DNA of 42,464 nucleotides from an uncultured Lentisphaerota bacterium (GTDB lineage Bacteria > Verrucomicrobiota > Kiritimatiellia > RFP12 > UBA1067), in NCBI GenBank assembly GCA_900320225.1, contig ONRL01000060.1, positions 1 to 42,464 on the forward strand, written 5' to 3'. The notes beneath the pieces are model-generated. The model was not told the origin of the DNA, ran no database searches, and saw nothing but the letters and a program-made list of their open reading frames with translations. How positions within the stretch are numbered: position 1 is the first letter of the stretch; every line of letters begins with the position of its first letter. A program made the position numbers and the translations under genes. Of the stretch, positions 16,883 to 26,953 are shown piece by piece.

Positions 16883-18232
16883 CTACGCGCGGATGAGCGC
16901 GAGGAGCTCGTCGCGCTTCGCGGCCATGAGGTCGGGCGTCTTCGCCTCGAGGTTGAGGCGCACGAGCGGCTCCGTGTTGGACATGCGCACGTTGCACCAC
17001 CAGCCGTCGCGGGACCAGTTGTCCACGCTCACGCCGTCGAGCTCGAACACGCGTTCGGCCGTAGGCGCATAGGTGGCCTTCACGCGCGCGAGGACGTCCG
17101 CAGGGTCGCCCGCCACGCGCGAGTTGATCTCTCCCGACTGCGAATAACGCCGGAGCGGCGCGATGAGCTCGCTGAGGGGCTTGTCGCTCTTCGAGACGAT
17201 GTTCGCGAGCGCGAACGTGGCCATCGAGCTGGACTCCGCGGTGAAGTTCGCCTTGAAGTAGTAGTGGCCCGAGAGCTCGCCCGCGAAGATCGCGTCGTTC
17301 TCACGCATCTGCGCCTTGATGAAGCTGTGGCCCACGCGGGACATCATCGGCTTGCCGCCGGCGGCGGCGATCGTCTCCTCCGCCACCTTCGAGGAACGAA
17401 GGTCGTAGAAGCAGGCGGCGCCGGGATTCGACTGGAGCAGGTCCTCGCTCACAAGCGCCGTGATGAAGTCCATCGGGATCACGTCGCCCTTCTCGTCGAT
17501 GAAGCCCGCACGGTCCGCGTCGCCGTCGAACGCCACGCCAAAGGCGTATTTGCCGGGGTTCGCGCGCACGAGCGCCTGGAGGTCCTTCAGCGTCTCCGTC
17601 TTGAGCGGGTTCGCGTCGTGGTTCGGGAACGCGCCGTCGAACTCCTCGAAGAGGCCGTCGTACGTGAGCGGCGAGCCCTTGAACGCGGCCGCCTCGCAGA
17701 TGCCCATGCCGTTCGCGAAGTCACACGCCACGTGGAGCGGCTTCGCCATGTGCTCGAACGTGCGCACGTGCCGCGCGTAGTCGGCCAGCACGTCCACCTT
17801 CGTAATCGTGCCCTTGACGTCTGCAACGTCGCCGAGGTCGTTCTCCATCACCATCCGCTCGATGTCCTTGATGCCATTCGCGCCGGAAATCGGCACGGCG
17901 TTCGCGCGGCAGAGCTTGCAGCCGTTCCATTCCTTCGTGTTGTGCGAGGCCGTGATCATCACGCTGCCGTCGGGGTGGAGCGTGCCGTTCGCGAAGTAGC
18001 TCATCGGCGTGGAGGCGTGGCCGATGTCGATCACGTCCACGCCCATGTCGTTCAGCCCGCGCGCAAAGGCGGCGAAGAGGGGTTCGGAATGCGGACGGAT
18101 GTCGCGCGCGACCACGATCTTCTTCGGGTTGCCGAGGAACCGCGCATAGGCCCGCGCGATTTTGTAGAAGATGTCGTCCGTCAGGTCCTGTCCGTAGATG
18201 CCACGGATGTCATAAGCTTTGAAGATGCCCAT
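16883..18232 (-). CDS. Phosphomannomutase/phosphoglucomutase
   Basis: 449 residues, normal length for the alpha-D-phosphohexomutase family (ManB/AlgC type). The phosphoserine loop is ITASHNTKEWNG, the metal loop FDGDADR, the sugar-binding loop FAGELSGHYYF, and the phosphate-binding end MSNTEPLVRLNLEA. It interconverts hexose 1- and 6-phosphates, feeding GDP-mannose or glucose-1-phosphate into envelope polysaccharides. The ATG at 18232 is preceded by a GAAGGAAA-type ribosome site. It lies 23 nt downstream of the zinc dehydrogenase gene and probably shares its message. Which hexose it prefers cannot be read from the sequence. Confidence 0.93.
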   Translation of the reverse strand: MGIFKAYDIRGIYGQDLTDDIFYKIARAYARFLGNPKKIVVARDIRPHSEPLFAAFARGLNDMGVDVIDIGHASTPMSYFANGTLHPDGSVMITASHNTKEWNGCKLCRANAVPISGANGIKDIERMVMENDLGDVADVKGTITKVDVLADYARHVRTFEHMAKPLHVACDFANGMGICEAAAFKGSPLTYDGLFEEFDGAFPNHDANPLKTETLKDLQALVRANPGKYAFGVAFDGDADRAGFIDEKGDVIPMDFITALVSEDLLQSNPGAACFYDLRSSKVAEETIAAAGGKPMMSRVGHSFIKAQMRENDAIFAGELSGHYYFKANFTAESSSMATFALANIVSKSDKPLSELIAPLRRYSQSGEINSRVAGDPADVLARVKATYAPTAERVFELDGVSVDNWSRDGWWCNVRMSNTEPLVRLNLEAKTPDLMAAKRDELLALIRA

Positions 18233-18255
18233 TTCTTTTTCCTTCGGTTGTTTTC

Positions 18256-19587
18256 CTATTGTTGCAAGCGGATGATCCGCTCCTTGACGAGCTCCTTCGG
18301 CTCGCCGATCTCCACCTTCGGCGCGTGGGCGAGGAGGTAGTCCTCCGCCGCCTTGCACCAGAGGCCGTTGTTCGCGGAGCAGAGACGGTCGAGCTCGGCG
18401 AAGAAGGGATCCGTCTTGCCCTTCTCGGCGAAGTCCTCGATGGCCGTCATCGGCATGTTCACGTGCGTGTAGACGAGGCGCTTGCCGCCGGGTATCTTCA
18501 GCATGTCGAGCGTCGCCTCGGCGGCGGAGTCGAGTCCGCCCACGTGCGTGATCATCACCTCGGGGTGGAGGTAGCCCTTGCCGATCCAGTCCACGGAGTC
18601 CATCATGTAGTGCACGTTGTAGAAGTTGAACTCGGCCATGAGCTGCTGGTTCGTGGGGCCGGCGAAGAAGTTGAGGCAGCCGCCGAAGCCGAGCAGGTCG
18701 GAGCACTGCGTGATCAGCGCCGGCACCGCCGCGAAGAGGAAGATGTCGTCGTAGCCGCCGCCGGTGGACGTGGGGTTGTCGGCGCGCGCGTCGTCCACGA
18801 GGTTGTACGCCTTCAGCGCCGCCACGGGATCGGCCATGTCCTTCGTGTTGACGAAATGCACCTCCACGCCGTTCACCGCGCCGTCGGCGCGGCCGCCCGC
18901 ATACGCCATGCCGAACATCCGCGCGGCGCGCGCGAGGCGCGCGTCGTCGATGTCGGTCACCACGAGGCGGCGCGGGCGCTTCTCGGGCGAGTGGCAGGCG
19001 ATGTCGATGCAGCCGAGCCCCATCGCGCCGCAGCCGGCGAGGAGGAGCATCGTGCCCTTGTCGACGATGCCCACCTCCAGGTCGTGCGAGCAGAACGCGT
19101 TGTGGTAGTTCGTGCGGAAGCCCGAGACGATGCACGAGATCGGCTCGGCGAGCGAGCACTTGAAGTAGGCGTCGCCGTCATACGGCAGGAGGCAGCCCAT
19201 CTCCATCACGATGGACGGCAGGTAGACGTGCGTCGTCTCGCCGCCGATCGTGTGCCAGGCGTAGCCGACCGTCTCGAGTTCGTGGCCGGGGATGTTGAGC
19301 GACGGCTGCAGGCCCACGTGCTGCCCCACGTGGAACTGGTCCTTCCACTTCGTGCCCACCTCGCGCACGATGCCGGATATCTCGTGCCCGAACATCGTCG
19401 GGCGCGTCGCGATGTCGCGTGGCACGCGCTTGTGCCCCGTGCCGAGCGTCACGCCCTTGTAGTCGCTGAGGCAGATCGTGTTCGTGACGAGCTCCATGAC
19501 GATGCCCTCGTCGCCCGCCGCCTCCAGTTCAATGTCTTCCAGCCGCACGTCACGCGCGCCGTACAGTCTCCAGGCCTTTGCCTTCAT
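18256..19587 (-). CDS. Zinc-type dehydrogenase, L-sorbose-1-phosphate reductase-like
   Basis: 443 residues of the medium-chain dehydrogenase family. The N-terminal catalytic domain has MFGHEISGIVREVG and LAEPISCIVSG; the cofactor domain has LLLAGCGAMGLGCIDIA and VVTDIDDARL. The N-terminus (WRLYGARDVRLEDIELE) and the long insert before the C-terminus are like SorE, which reduces L-sorbose 1-phosphate to glucitol 6-phosphate. The substrate here is uncertain; another sugar-phosphate or polyol is possible. The ATG at 19587 has GAGGAGA upstream. A -10-like TACAAT lies at 19614-19619, giving a conventional leader. It is followed by the phosphohexomutase in the same direction. Confidence 0.75.
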   Translation of the reverse strand: MKAKAWRLYGARDVRLEDIELEAAGDEGIVMELVTNTICLSDYKGVTLGTGHKRVPRDIATRPTMFGHEISGIVREVGTKWKDQFHVGQHVGLQPSLNIPGHELETVGYAWHTIGGETTHVYLPSIVMEMGCLLPYDGDAYFKCSLAEPISCIVSGFRTNYHNAFCSHDLEVGIVDKGTMLLLAGCGAMGLGCIDIACHSPEKRPRRLVVTDIDDARLARAARMFGMAYAGGRADGAVNGVEVHFVNTKDMADPVAALKAYNLVDDARADNPTSTGGGYDDIFLFAAVPALITQCSDLLGFGGCLNFFAGPTNQQLMAEFNFYNVHYMMDSVDWIGKGYLHPEVMITHVGGLDSAAEATLDMLKIPGGKRLVYTHVNMPMTAIEDFAEKGKTDPFFAELDRLCSANNGLWCKAAEDYLLAHAPKVEIGEPKELVKERIIRLQQ

Positions 19588-19613
19588 GTTTATCTTCTCC
19601 TCGTTTGGCGAAC

Positions 19614-19619
19614 ATTGTA
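19614..19619 (-). promoter_or_regulatory. -10-like box of the dehydrogenase-mutase operon
   Basis: The minus strand reads TTGTACAAT, 26 nt before the ATG at 19587, leaving a leader of about 20 nt with GAGGAGA. It contrasts with the leaderless genes. Confidence 0.4.
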
Positions 19620-19662
19620 CAACATCGCCCCCGCGAACGCAAGAACAAGAAAGAGACGGGTC

Positions 19663-21581
19663 TCAAGAAAGCGGTTGCCGTCCAAGCGTCGCGGCACACA
19701 TCAGTCCGCAGGCGGCGTTCCAGGCCCCGCGCTGGAGCTTGCGGATGAGCGTTGAGTAGCGGAGGCGCGCCATGTCGTTCTCGGGCGTCGACTCGGCGGG
19801 CAACTCGCCCTGGCAGCGCCGCACGGCCTCCATCCACAGTTTCCGAAGGAAGTCCTGGAGTATCTTCTCGGGAGAGAGTTCGCTGGCGGCGGACTTCTCC
19901 TCGGTCAGGAGAATGTGGTCGAGCCACACGCACATCTCCGGCGGCAGGTCGTTGCGCAGCGCCGTGATCGCATCGGTGCCATCCGCCTCCCCTGTGCGCC
20001 AGGCACCGACGAACGCGCGCGTGAACGGATGCACGAGCACGGCGTCCGGCAGGTAGTCCGCGACGAGCGCCACAAGCGTCTCACGCGCCGCGTCGCGTTC
20101 GTGCTCCATCAAGAACTCGCACAATGCCATCTCCGTGGTGGGCGGCGGGTTGACCGTGGGCGATGAGGCGTCCTCCCCCGCAAGCGGCACGGCGGGCGCC
20201 GGCTCGGCGGAGGGTTCTTCGAAGGGCTCGTCGGAGACCACGGGCTCGGGCGGCGGCGGCTTGTGTTTCACGTCGGCGGACACCTTGAGGAAATCCTCCT
20301 GCAGGGCGGCGGGCGGCACGCCGAGGAGAGTAGCTGCCTCGCCGATGAGCGTGGCGCGCATGACGGCCGATGAGCACTTTGCGATTGTCTCGAGCGCCGC
20401 GCGGCTCACTTCCGACACCGTGCGGACGCTGTACGGCTTCGCCTCCTTCGCGAGCAGCGAACGCACCTGGAAAGAGGTGACGGACTCCGCCGCGTCGAGC
20501 CGAGCCCGGAACGCCTCCGGGCCCTGCGTGCGCAGGAACGAATCGGGATCCTCGCCCTCCGGAAGCGTCGCCACGCGCACGGGCACGCCAGCCGCGAGGA
20601 ACTCGCCCCCCGTGCGCACCGCGGCCTTCTGTCCCGCACCGTCGCCGTCGAACACGAGCACCACGGAGTCGGCGCACTTCTTGAGGATGCGCACGTGCTC
20701 TTCCGTGAAGGCCGTGCCCTGCGAGGCGACCGCCACGGGGAAACCGCACGCGTGGCAGCGGATCACGTCGATCTGCCCTTCGCACACGATGGCCTCGCGG
20801 CGCGGGGACTTGACGATGCACGGCGCGGCGTGGGCAAGGGCGAACAGCACGTTCGACTTCTTGAAGAGGATCGTCTCGGGCGAATTGACGTACTTCGCCT
20901 TCTTCTTGTCGTTCGTGAGGATGCGCCCCGAAAACGCGATCGCGCGGTCCTGGCGGTCCGTGATCGTGAACATGAGGCGTCCGCCGAAGCGGTTGTACCA
21001 GGAGCCGCCCTCGAACTTCGGCGGCAGCAGCACGCCGGCGGCGACGAGATCCTCGTCGGTGAAACCGTACTTCTTCGCCCACGTGCGCATGGCGTTCGCG
21101 GAGAGCGGCGCGTAGCCGATCTTGAACTGGGCGACGATCGCGTCGGGGAGCGCGCGGCTCGCGAGGTAGGCGCGCGCGGGCTCCGCTTCCTTCGACTGGA
21201 GAAGACAGCGACGGAAGAAGTCGGCAAGCTGGCTGTGGAGCGCCAGCAGGCGCTTGCGCTGCCCGGCCTGCGGGTCCTCCTTCTCCTCCACCGTGATGCC
21301 GCATCCGGCGGCGAGCTTCTTCACCGCCTCGATGAACGACATTCCCTCCTGCTTCTGCACGAACTTGATGCAGTCTCCCGACTCGCCGCAGCCGAAGCAG
21401 TGGTAGAACCCCTTGTCGGGCTGGATGTGGAAGGACGGCGTCTTCTCGTGGTGGAACGGACAGCACGCCATGTAGCCGCCGCTCGTGCGGCGGAGCTGGA
21501 TGCCATACGAGGAGATCAGGTCGGCGATGTCGGTCCGCGCCTTGATCTCCTCGATCGTCGACTCTGGTACGCCGAACGCCA

Positions 21582-21582
<1 letters not shown>
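19663..21582 (-). CDS. dnaG: DNA primase DnaG
   Basis: 639 residues. The CHC2 zinc finger uses C41, H44, C62 and C65 (CPFHHEKTPSF, YHCFGCGESGD). The polymerase core has WYNRFGGRLMFTI and AFSGRIL, and the Toprim centre has CEGQIDVI and VFDGDGAGQKAA. A proline-rich linker (about residues 445-490) leads to a C-terminal helicase-binding domain. It makes RNA primers for replication. The ATG at 21582 overlaps the purB stop as TGATG, so translation is coupled; a GTG one codon earlier is less likely. dnaG is often linked to rpsU and rpoD, so its place behind purB and a lipid A acyltransferase gene is unusual. Confidence 0.96.
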
Positions 21583-22946
<1,364 letters not shown>

Positions 22947-22964
22947 TTATTGTTCCTTGGTTTT

Positions 22965-23777
22965 TTACCTCCACCGGCGGTGCGCCCAGAGGTACTGGTC
23001 GGGATATTTGCGGATCGCCTCGCCGAGGCGGTCGTTGAGAAGCTGGGTGGCGGCGGCGCGGTCGGCGTCCTTCGGGAAACGGATGGGCGGCCCGCCCACG
23101 AGACGGTAGAGGTAGGGCGCCACGCGCACGAACGACCCCACCACCACGGGGTAACCCGTGCGGATGGCGAGGCGCGCGGCGGACGAGAAGGTCTTGGCCG
23201 GACGCCCGAGGAACGTGAGAGGGAGCCCCTTCGACGTATGCTGGTCCATGAGGATCGTCATCGCCGCGCGGGTCTCCACCCACTTCCGCAGGATCTCGGG
23301 GGTGAAACCGTGGTTTTTGTCGATAATCGTCACGGGGCCGCGGAAATGGTGGTTTTTCATCCAGTTCGCGATGAGCTTGTTGTTCATCACGCGGGCGATG
23401 GCGAACATCGGACGGGCGAAGGAGAGGAGGTTCGTGGCCGCCTCCCACACGCCGTGGTGGGCGCTCACGAGGATGATGGGGGTGTCCGTCTCCTCCAGCA
23501 ACAGGCGCACCGCGTCGGGATGCCCCTCCGACACGTCCAGATGCTCGCGCCAGTTCTCGCGCGTGATCACGTGCGGCACGCGCAGGGCCTCGCAGACATG
23601 CCCGGCAAGATGGCCCCAGCTCACGCGCGCAATGCGCCGCGCCTCCTTCGGGTCGTCGGTGATCCCCGCCTTGAGGATGTTCTCGACCGCGATGCGCTTC
23701 CGGCGCGGGAAAAGCCAGAAAAGGGCCCGCGCGAATGCGCTGCCCCAGTCATAGGCCTTTCTGTCCAAGAAATTCAT
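22965..23777 (-). CDS. Lipid A biosynthesis acyltransferase (LpxL/HtrB family)
   Basis: 270 residues, slightly shorter than LpxL. The catalytic Hx4E motif is H107-E112 in VSAHHGVWE, followed by family features MDQHTSKGLPLTFLG and YLWAHRRWR near the end. The N-terminus lacks the usual long hydrophobic anchor and has only an amphipathic LFWLFPRRKR. It should transfer an acyl chain to lipid A precursors at the inner membrane. The ATG at 23777 lies 7 nt after TATACT, predicting a leaderless message. It diverges from a glycosyltransferase gene whose promoter is nearly a mirror image, so the two envelope genes may be co-expressed. Confidence 0.88.
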   Translation of the reverse strand: MNFLDRKAYDWGSAFARALFWLFPRRKRIAVENILKAGITDDPKEARRIARVSWGHLAGHVCEALRVPHVITRENWREHLDVSEGHPDAVRLLLEETDTPIILVSAHHGVWEAATNLLSFARPMFAIARVMNNKLIANWMKNHHFRGPVTIIDKNHGFTPEILRKWVETRAAMTILMDQHTSKGLPLTFLGRPAKTFSSAARLAIRTGYPVVVGSFVRVAPYLYRLVGGPPIRFPKDADRAAATQLLNDRLGEAIRKYPDQYLWAHRRWR

Positions 23778-23778
23778 G

Positions 23779-23902
23779 GCGGGAAGTATATCATTTCCCA
23801 CCCGCCGGCGCAACCTTGGACGAGGCGGGACGAGGCGGGAGAGACCTGGGACATGAGACCCGAGACCTGCAGGGAATTGGAAATTATGATATACTTTCCC
23901 GC
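23779..23902. promoter_or_regulatory. Mirror-image divergent leaderless promoters around a repeat
   Basis: The left arm (23779-23798) and the right arm (23879-23902) are near-perfect inverted copies, both built around GTATATCAT. They give minus-strand TATACT at 23785-23790 and plus-strand TATACT at 23890-23895, each preceded by TG and each ending 7 nt before an ATG. Between them lie a decamer duplication and four GAGACCT-type heptamers. Confidence 0.65.
23818..23868. repeat. Decamer and heptamer tandem repeats in the divergent promoter region
   Basis: GGACGAGGCG occurs twice in tandem (23818-23837). Four degenerate heptamers then follow: GAGACCT, GGGACAT, GAGACCC, GAGACCT (23841-23868). The 7-nt period matches the repeats near 28754 and 35383. 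Confidence 0.7.
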
Positions 23903-25042
23903 ATGAAAATTTTGCAGATTCTGCCCGCCCTCCAGATGGGCGGCGTGGAGCGGGGCACGCTTGAGATCGCGCACGCGCTCAAGAAGGCCGGCATCCCCAA
24001 CGCGGTCGCCTCGCAGGGCGGCCCCATGGTTGAGCAGCTCACGGCCATGGGCGTGCCGCATTTCACCCTTCCCCTCGCGACCAAGAACCCCTTCACGGCG
24101 CGCCGGAACGCGGTGCGGCTCGCGGAGCTCGTGGAGCGGGAGGGCTTTACGCTCATGCACGTGCGCTCGCGCGCGCCGGCGTGGAGCGTCCACTGGGCCT
24201 CCAAGATGTGCGGCGTTCCCTGGCTCGCCACCTTCCACGGCGTGTACGGCACGAAGCCCGCCTTCTTCAAGATCCCGTACAACCGCGTGATGCTCAAGGG
24301 CCTGCGCACGATCTGCGTGTCCGAATACGTGCGCCGGCACGTCCTCGAGACGTACCACCCCGACCCCGCGCGCCTCGTGTGCATCCCCCGCGGGGCGGAC
24401 ACGGACTTCTTCCGCCCCGACGCCGTCTCCCCCGAGCACGCCCTCAAGAAAAAGACCCAGCAGTACCGTTTCTCTCCCGACATCCCCGTGATCACCCTGC
24501 CGGGGCGTCTCACCTTCTGGAAGGGGCAGGAGGTGTTCCTCGAGGCGCTCATGCAGATGAAGCACAAACGCGTGGGCGCGCTCTTTCTCGGCTCGGACCA
24601 GGGCCGCACCGAGTACTCCGACCACCTCCGCGAGATCGCCGGCCAGCTCGCGGACGACACGCAGGTCGTGTTCCGCGACCACACGCGCGAGATCCACGTC
24701 GTCTATGCGCTCAGCGACATCGTGGTGAACGCCTCCTCCGCCCAGCCCGAGGCGTTCGGGCGCACCATCCCCGAGGCGCAGGCGATGGGCCGCATCGTCG
24801 TCGCCACCGCGCACGGCGGCGCGTGCGAGACGATCGAGGACGGCAAGACCGGGTTCCTCGTGCCGCCGGGCGACGCCGACGCCCTCGCCGCGAAGCTCGA
24901 CGAAATCCTCGACATGCCGAAGGAACGGCTGGACGCCATCCGCGCCGCCGCCATCGAATCCGTGCGCGCGAACTACTCCGTCGCGAAGATGTGCGCCTCC
25001 ACCCTCGCCCTCTACCGCGAACTCGACGCCCGCCGGAAGTAA
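23903..25042 (+). CDS. GT4-family glycosyltransferase (envelope polysaccharide)
   Basis: 379 residues with a GT-B fold. The N-terminal acceptor domain starts MKILQILPALQMGGVERGTLE with the glycine-rich loop. The C-terminal donor domain has LPGRLTFWKGQEVFLEAL and the Ex7E motif EAFGRTIPEAQAMG, then GGACETIEDGKTGFLVPPGD. It probably adds a sugar to lipopolysaccharide or a similar glycan at the cytoplasmic face. The ATG lies 7 nt after TATACT. It diverges from the lipid A acyltransferase operon, which supports an envelope role. The 3' end overlaps the convergent symporter gene by 31 nt. Confidence 0.92.
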   Translation: MKILQILPALQMGGVERGTLEIAHALKKAGIPNAVASQGGPMVEQLTAMGVPHFTLPLATKNPFTARRNAVRLAELVEREGFTLMHVRSRAPAWSVHWASKMCGVPWLATFHGVYGTKPAFFKIPYNRVMLKGLRTICVSEYVRRHVLETYHPDPARLVCIPRGADTDFFRPDAVSPEHALKKKTQQYRFSPDIPVITLPGRLTFWKGQEVFLEALMQMKHKRVGALFLGSDQGRTEYSDHLREIAGQLADDTQVVFRDHTREIHVVYALSDIVVNASSAQPEAFGRTIPEAQAMGRIVVATAHGGACETIEDGKTGFLVPPGDADALAAKLDEILDMPKERLDAIRAAAIESVRANYSVAKMCASTLALYRELDARRK

Positions 25043-26130
25043 TCGCGCGTGGTGCGCGCCACGACGGGCGAGAGGAGGATGAGCGCGACGAGGTTCGGGA
25101 ACGCCATCAGGCCGTTGAAGACGTCCGCGATGCCCCACACCACGCTCACCGTGAGGTAGGGGCCGGCGAACACCACGAGCACGTAGAGGAGGCGGTAGAG
25201 CTTCACGGCCCACTGCCGTTTCACGCCCACGAGGTACTCGAGGCACCGCTCGGAGTAGTAGTCCCAGCCGAGGATCGTGGTGAACGCGAAGAACGTGATC
25301 GCGACCATCAGGAAACAGGGGGCGATCGACCGTGCGTGCGGCAGGAACGCGAGCCCGCGGTTGAACGCCTCGATCGTGATGTCCACGCCCTCGAGCTTGA
25401 GCGACGGCTCCCAGGCGCCCGTCACGACGATGGCGAGACCCGTCATCGTGCAGACCACGATCGTGTCGATGAACGTGCCCGTCATGCACACGAGTCCCTG
25501 GCGCGTCGGCTCGTTCGTGCGCGCCGCGGCCGCCGCGATCGGCGCGCTGCCGAGGCCGGCCTCGTTCGAGAAAATGCCGCGCGCCACGCCCTTCTGCATC
25601 GCGATGAAGAGCGACCCCACCACGCCGCCCGTGAACGCGGCCGGGTTGAACGCCGCCCGCACGACCAGCTCGACCGCCGCCGTCACCTTGGAGAGGTTGC
25701 CCAGCAGGATGAACGCGCAGATCGCCACGTAGAACACCGCCATGAACGGCACCACCACCGTGGACACCGCCGAGATGCGCTTGATCCCGCCGATCACCAC
25801 AAGTCCCACGCACATCGTCACCACAAGCCCCGCCACCACGACCGGCACGGAGTACGTGGTGCCGAACAGCTGCAGGCCCGTGGCGACGTCGCTGGGGTTG
25901 AAACCCGGGTCGAAGAAACGCTGCACGGCGGATGTGATGCCATGGATCTGCGCGATCGTGCCGATGCCCATGATGCCCGCCGTCACGCCGAAGAACGCGA
26001 ACAGGACCGCGAGCCACTTCCACTTCCGCCCGAGCCCGCGCTCAATGTAGTAAAACGGACCGCCCAGCACGCGGCCGTCCGGCAGCACCTCGCGGTACTT
26101 CACCGCGAGCAGGCCCTCCGCGCCACCTCC
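25012..26130 (-). pseudogene. AGCS sodium:alanine/glycine symporter, 3' part (frameshifted)
   Basis: This frame carries most of the transporter: AEGLLAVKYREV, GGPFYYIERGLG, the AGCS signature IFSNEAGLGSAPIAAAAA, and about eight transmembrane segments up to NLVALILLSPVV. AGCS carriers import alanine or glycine with sodium. Relative to homologues, about ten residues between GALFWM and AEGLLAVKY are lost or scrambled and the frame shifts at about 26110-26135. The downstream half overlaps the convergent glycosyltransferase by 31 nt. Functional status is uncertain; an assembly error is possible. Confidence 0.8.
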
Positions 26131-26537
26131 ATCCAGAAGAGCGCGCCGGGGCCGCCCGTGCCGATGGCCGTCGCGACGCCCACGATGTTGCCCGTGCCGA
26201 TCGTGGCGGAGAGCGCCGTGCAGAGCGCGCCGAACTGGCTCACCTCCCCTTTGACGTCCGCGTCCGTCTCGGGACGGAACATGTACCGGAACGCGCGCTT
26301 GAGGTTGAAAACATGGACGAAACGCAACATGAACGTGAGCAACATCCCGGTCACGAGAACCGCCCCGATCAACGGCAGCCCCCACACCCATCCATCCGCC
26401 ACGTCCACCCACGCCGTGAGCGTGCGTAGCCAATCGGCGGACGTCTCCACGGTCTCCGCCACGGGCGAGCCGGGCTGGACGATCTCGGTGGCGACCTCCG
26501 CGAGGGCCGTTTGCGCGATTTCAGCAACGTTTGTCAT
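26100..26537 (-). pseudogene. AGCS sodium:alanine/glycine symporter, 5' part (frameshifted)
   Basis: This frame encodes the start of the symporter: an N-terminal extension of about 45 residues, a first membrane segment (LPLIGAVLVTGMLLTFMLRFV), then ALCTALSATIGTGNIVGVATAI and GGPGALFWM, after which it leaves the family frame and stops at 26100. The ATG at 26537 overlaps the stop of the ExbD-like gene (ATGA), so it is the last gene of the operon that begins at 34143. Confidence 0.8.
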
Positions 26538-26953
26538 TTGTATCTGATTGTCCTTTGATTTGGCGGGAGCTTCATCTGCTCCTGTTGCTGGCGGCGGCGC
26601 TCCATCCGGCGTTCGTCGGCCGTCTTCCCGAGCTCCGTGTACGACTTCCGGTCGCTCAGCAGGATCGGACGCGTGAAGCCGTTCCGCGAGAGGATCGCCA
26701 TCACGCGCCGAGGCGCGCGCATGTCCCTGAGGTCCTCGGGAATGTGGATGAAGATCGTGTCCTGCTTCGTGAGCCCCGAATCCTTCAGAAGCCCCGGCAG
26801 ATCCTCGGGATCGACGAACTTCCCACGGTAGGTGACGCCGCCGTCGGCCGAGATCGCCACCTCGGGATTGCGCGCGCCCATCTCGTAGTGCTCGGTCGCG
26901 CAGCCGGCCGCGCACAGCAGCAGCGCCGCGAGCGCGATTCGCTCAATTCGCAT
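26534..26953 (-). CDS. Lipoprotein with ExbD/TolR-like domain
   Basis: 139 residues. The N-terminus is a lipoprotein signal (ALLLCAAGC, cysteine near residue 18). The middle (EVAISADGGVTYRGKFVDPEDLPGLLK, then TIFIHIPED and RRVMAILSRNGF) follows the beta-alpha pattern of the periplasmic ExbD/TolR domain, but the usual ExbD membrane helix is replaced by a lipid anchor. The C-terminus is rich in Arg and Gln. No ExbB/TolQ partner lies nearby, so a proton-driven role is doubtful. The ATG at 26953 follows GGGAGGT and overlaps the previous gene by 11 nt. Confidence 0.65.
   Translation of the reverse strand: MRIERIALAALLLCAAGCATEHYEMGARNPEVAISADGGVTYRGKFVDPEDLPGLLKDSGLTKQDTIFIHIPEDLRDMRAPRRVMAILSRNGFTRPILLSDRKSYTELGKTADERRMERRRQQQEQMKLPPNQRTIRYK

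Noticed and set aside
16883-19159. 758-residue minus-strand frame spanning two genes
   Set aside because: Its second half is the real phosphohexomutase; the first half is an out-of-frame reading of the dehydrogenase gene. The mutase has its own ATG and ribosome site at 18232.
24181-26547. 788-residue plus-strand frame over the glycosyltransferase and symporter
   Set aside because: It reads the glycosyltransferase in a wrong frame and then the antisense of the symporter; rich in Arg and His, with no domain.
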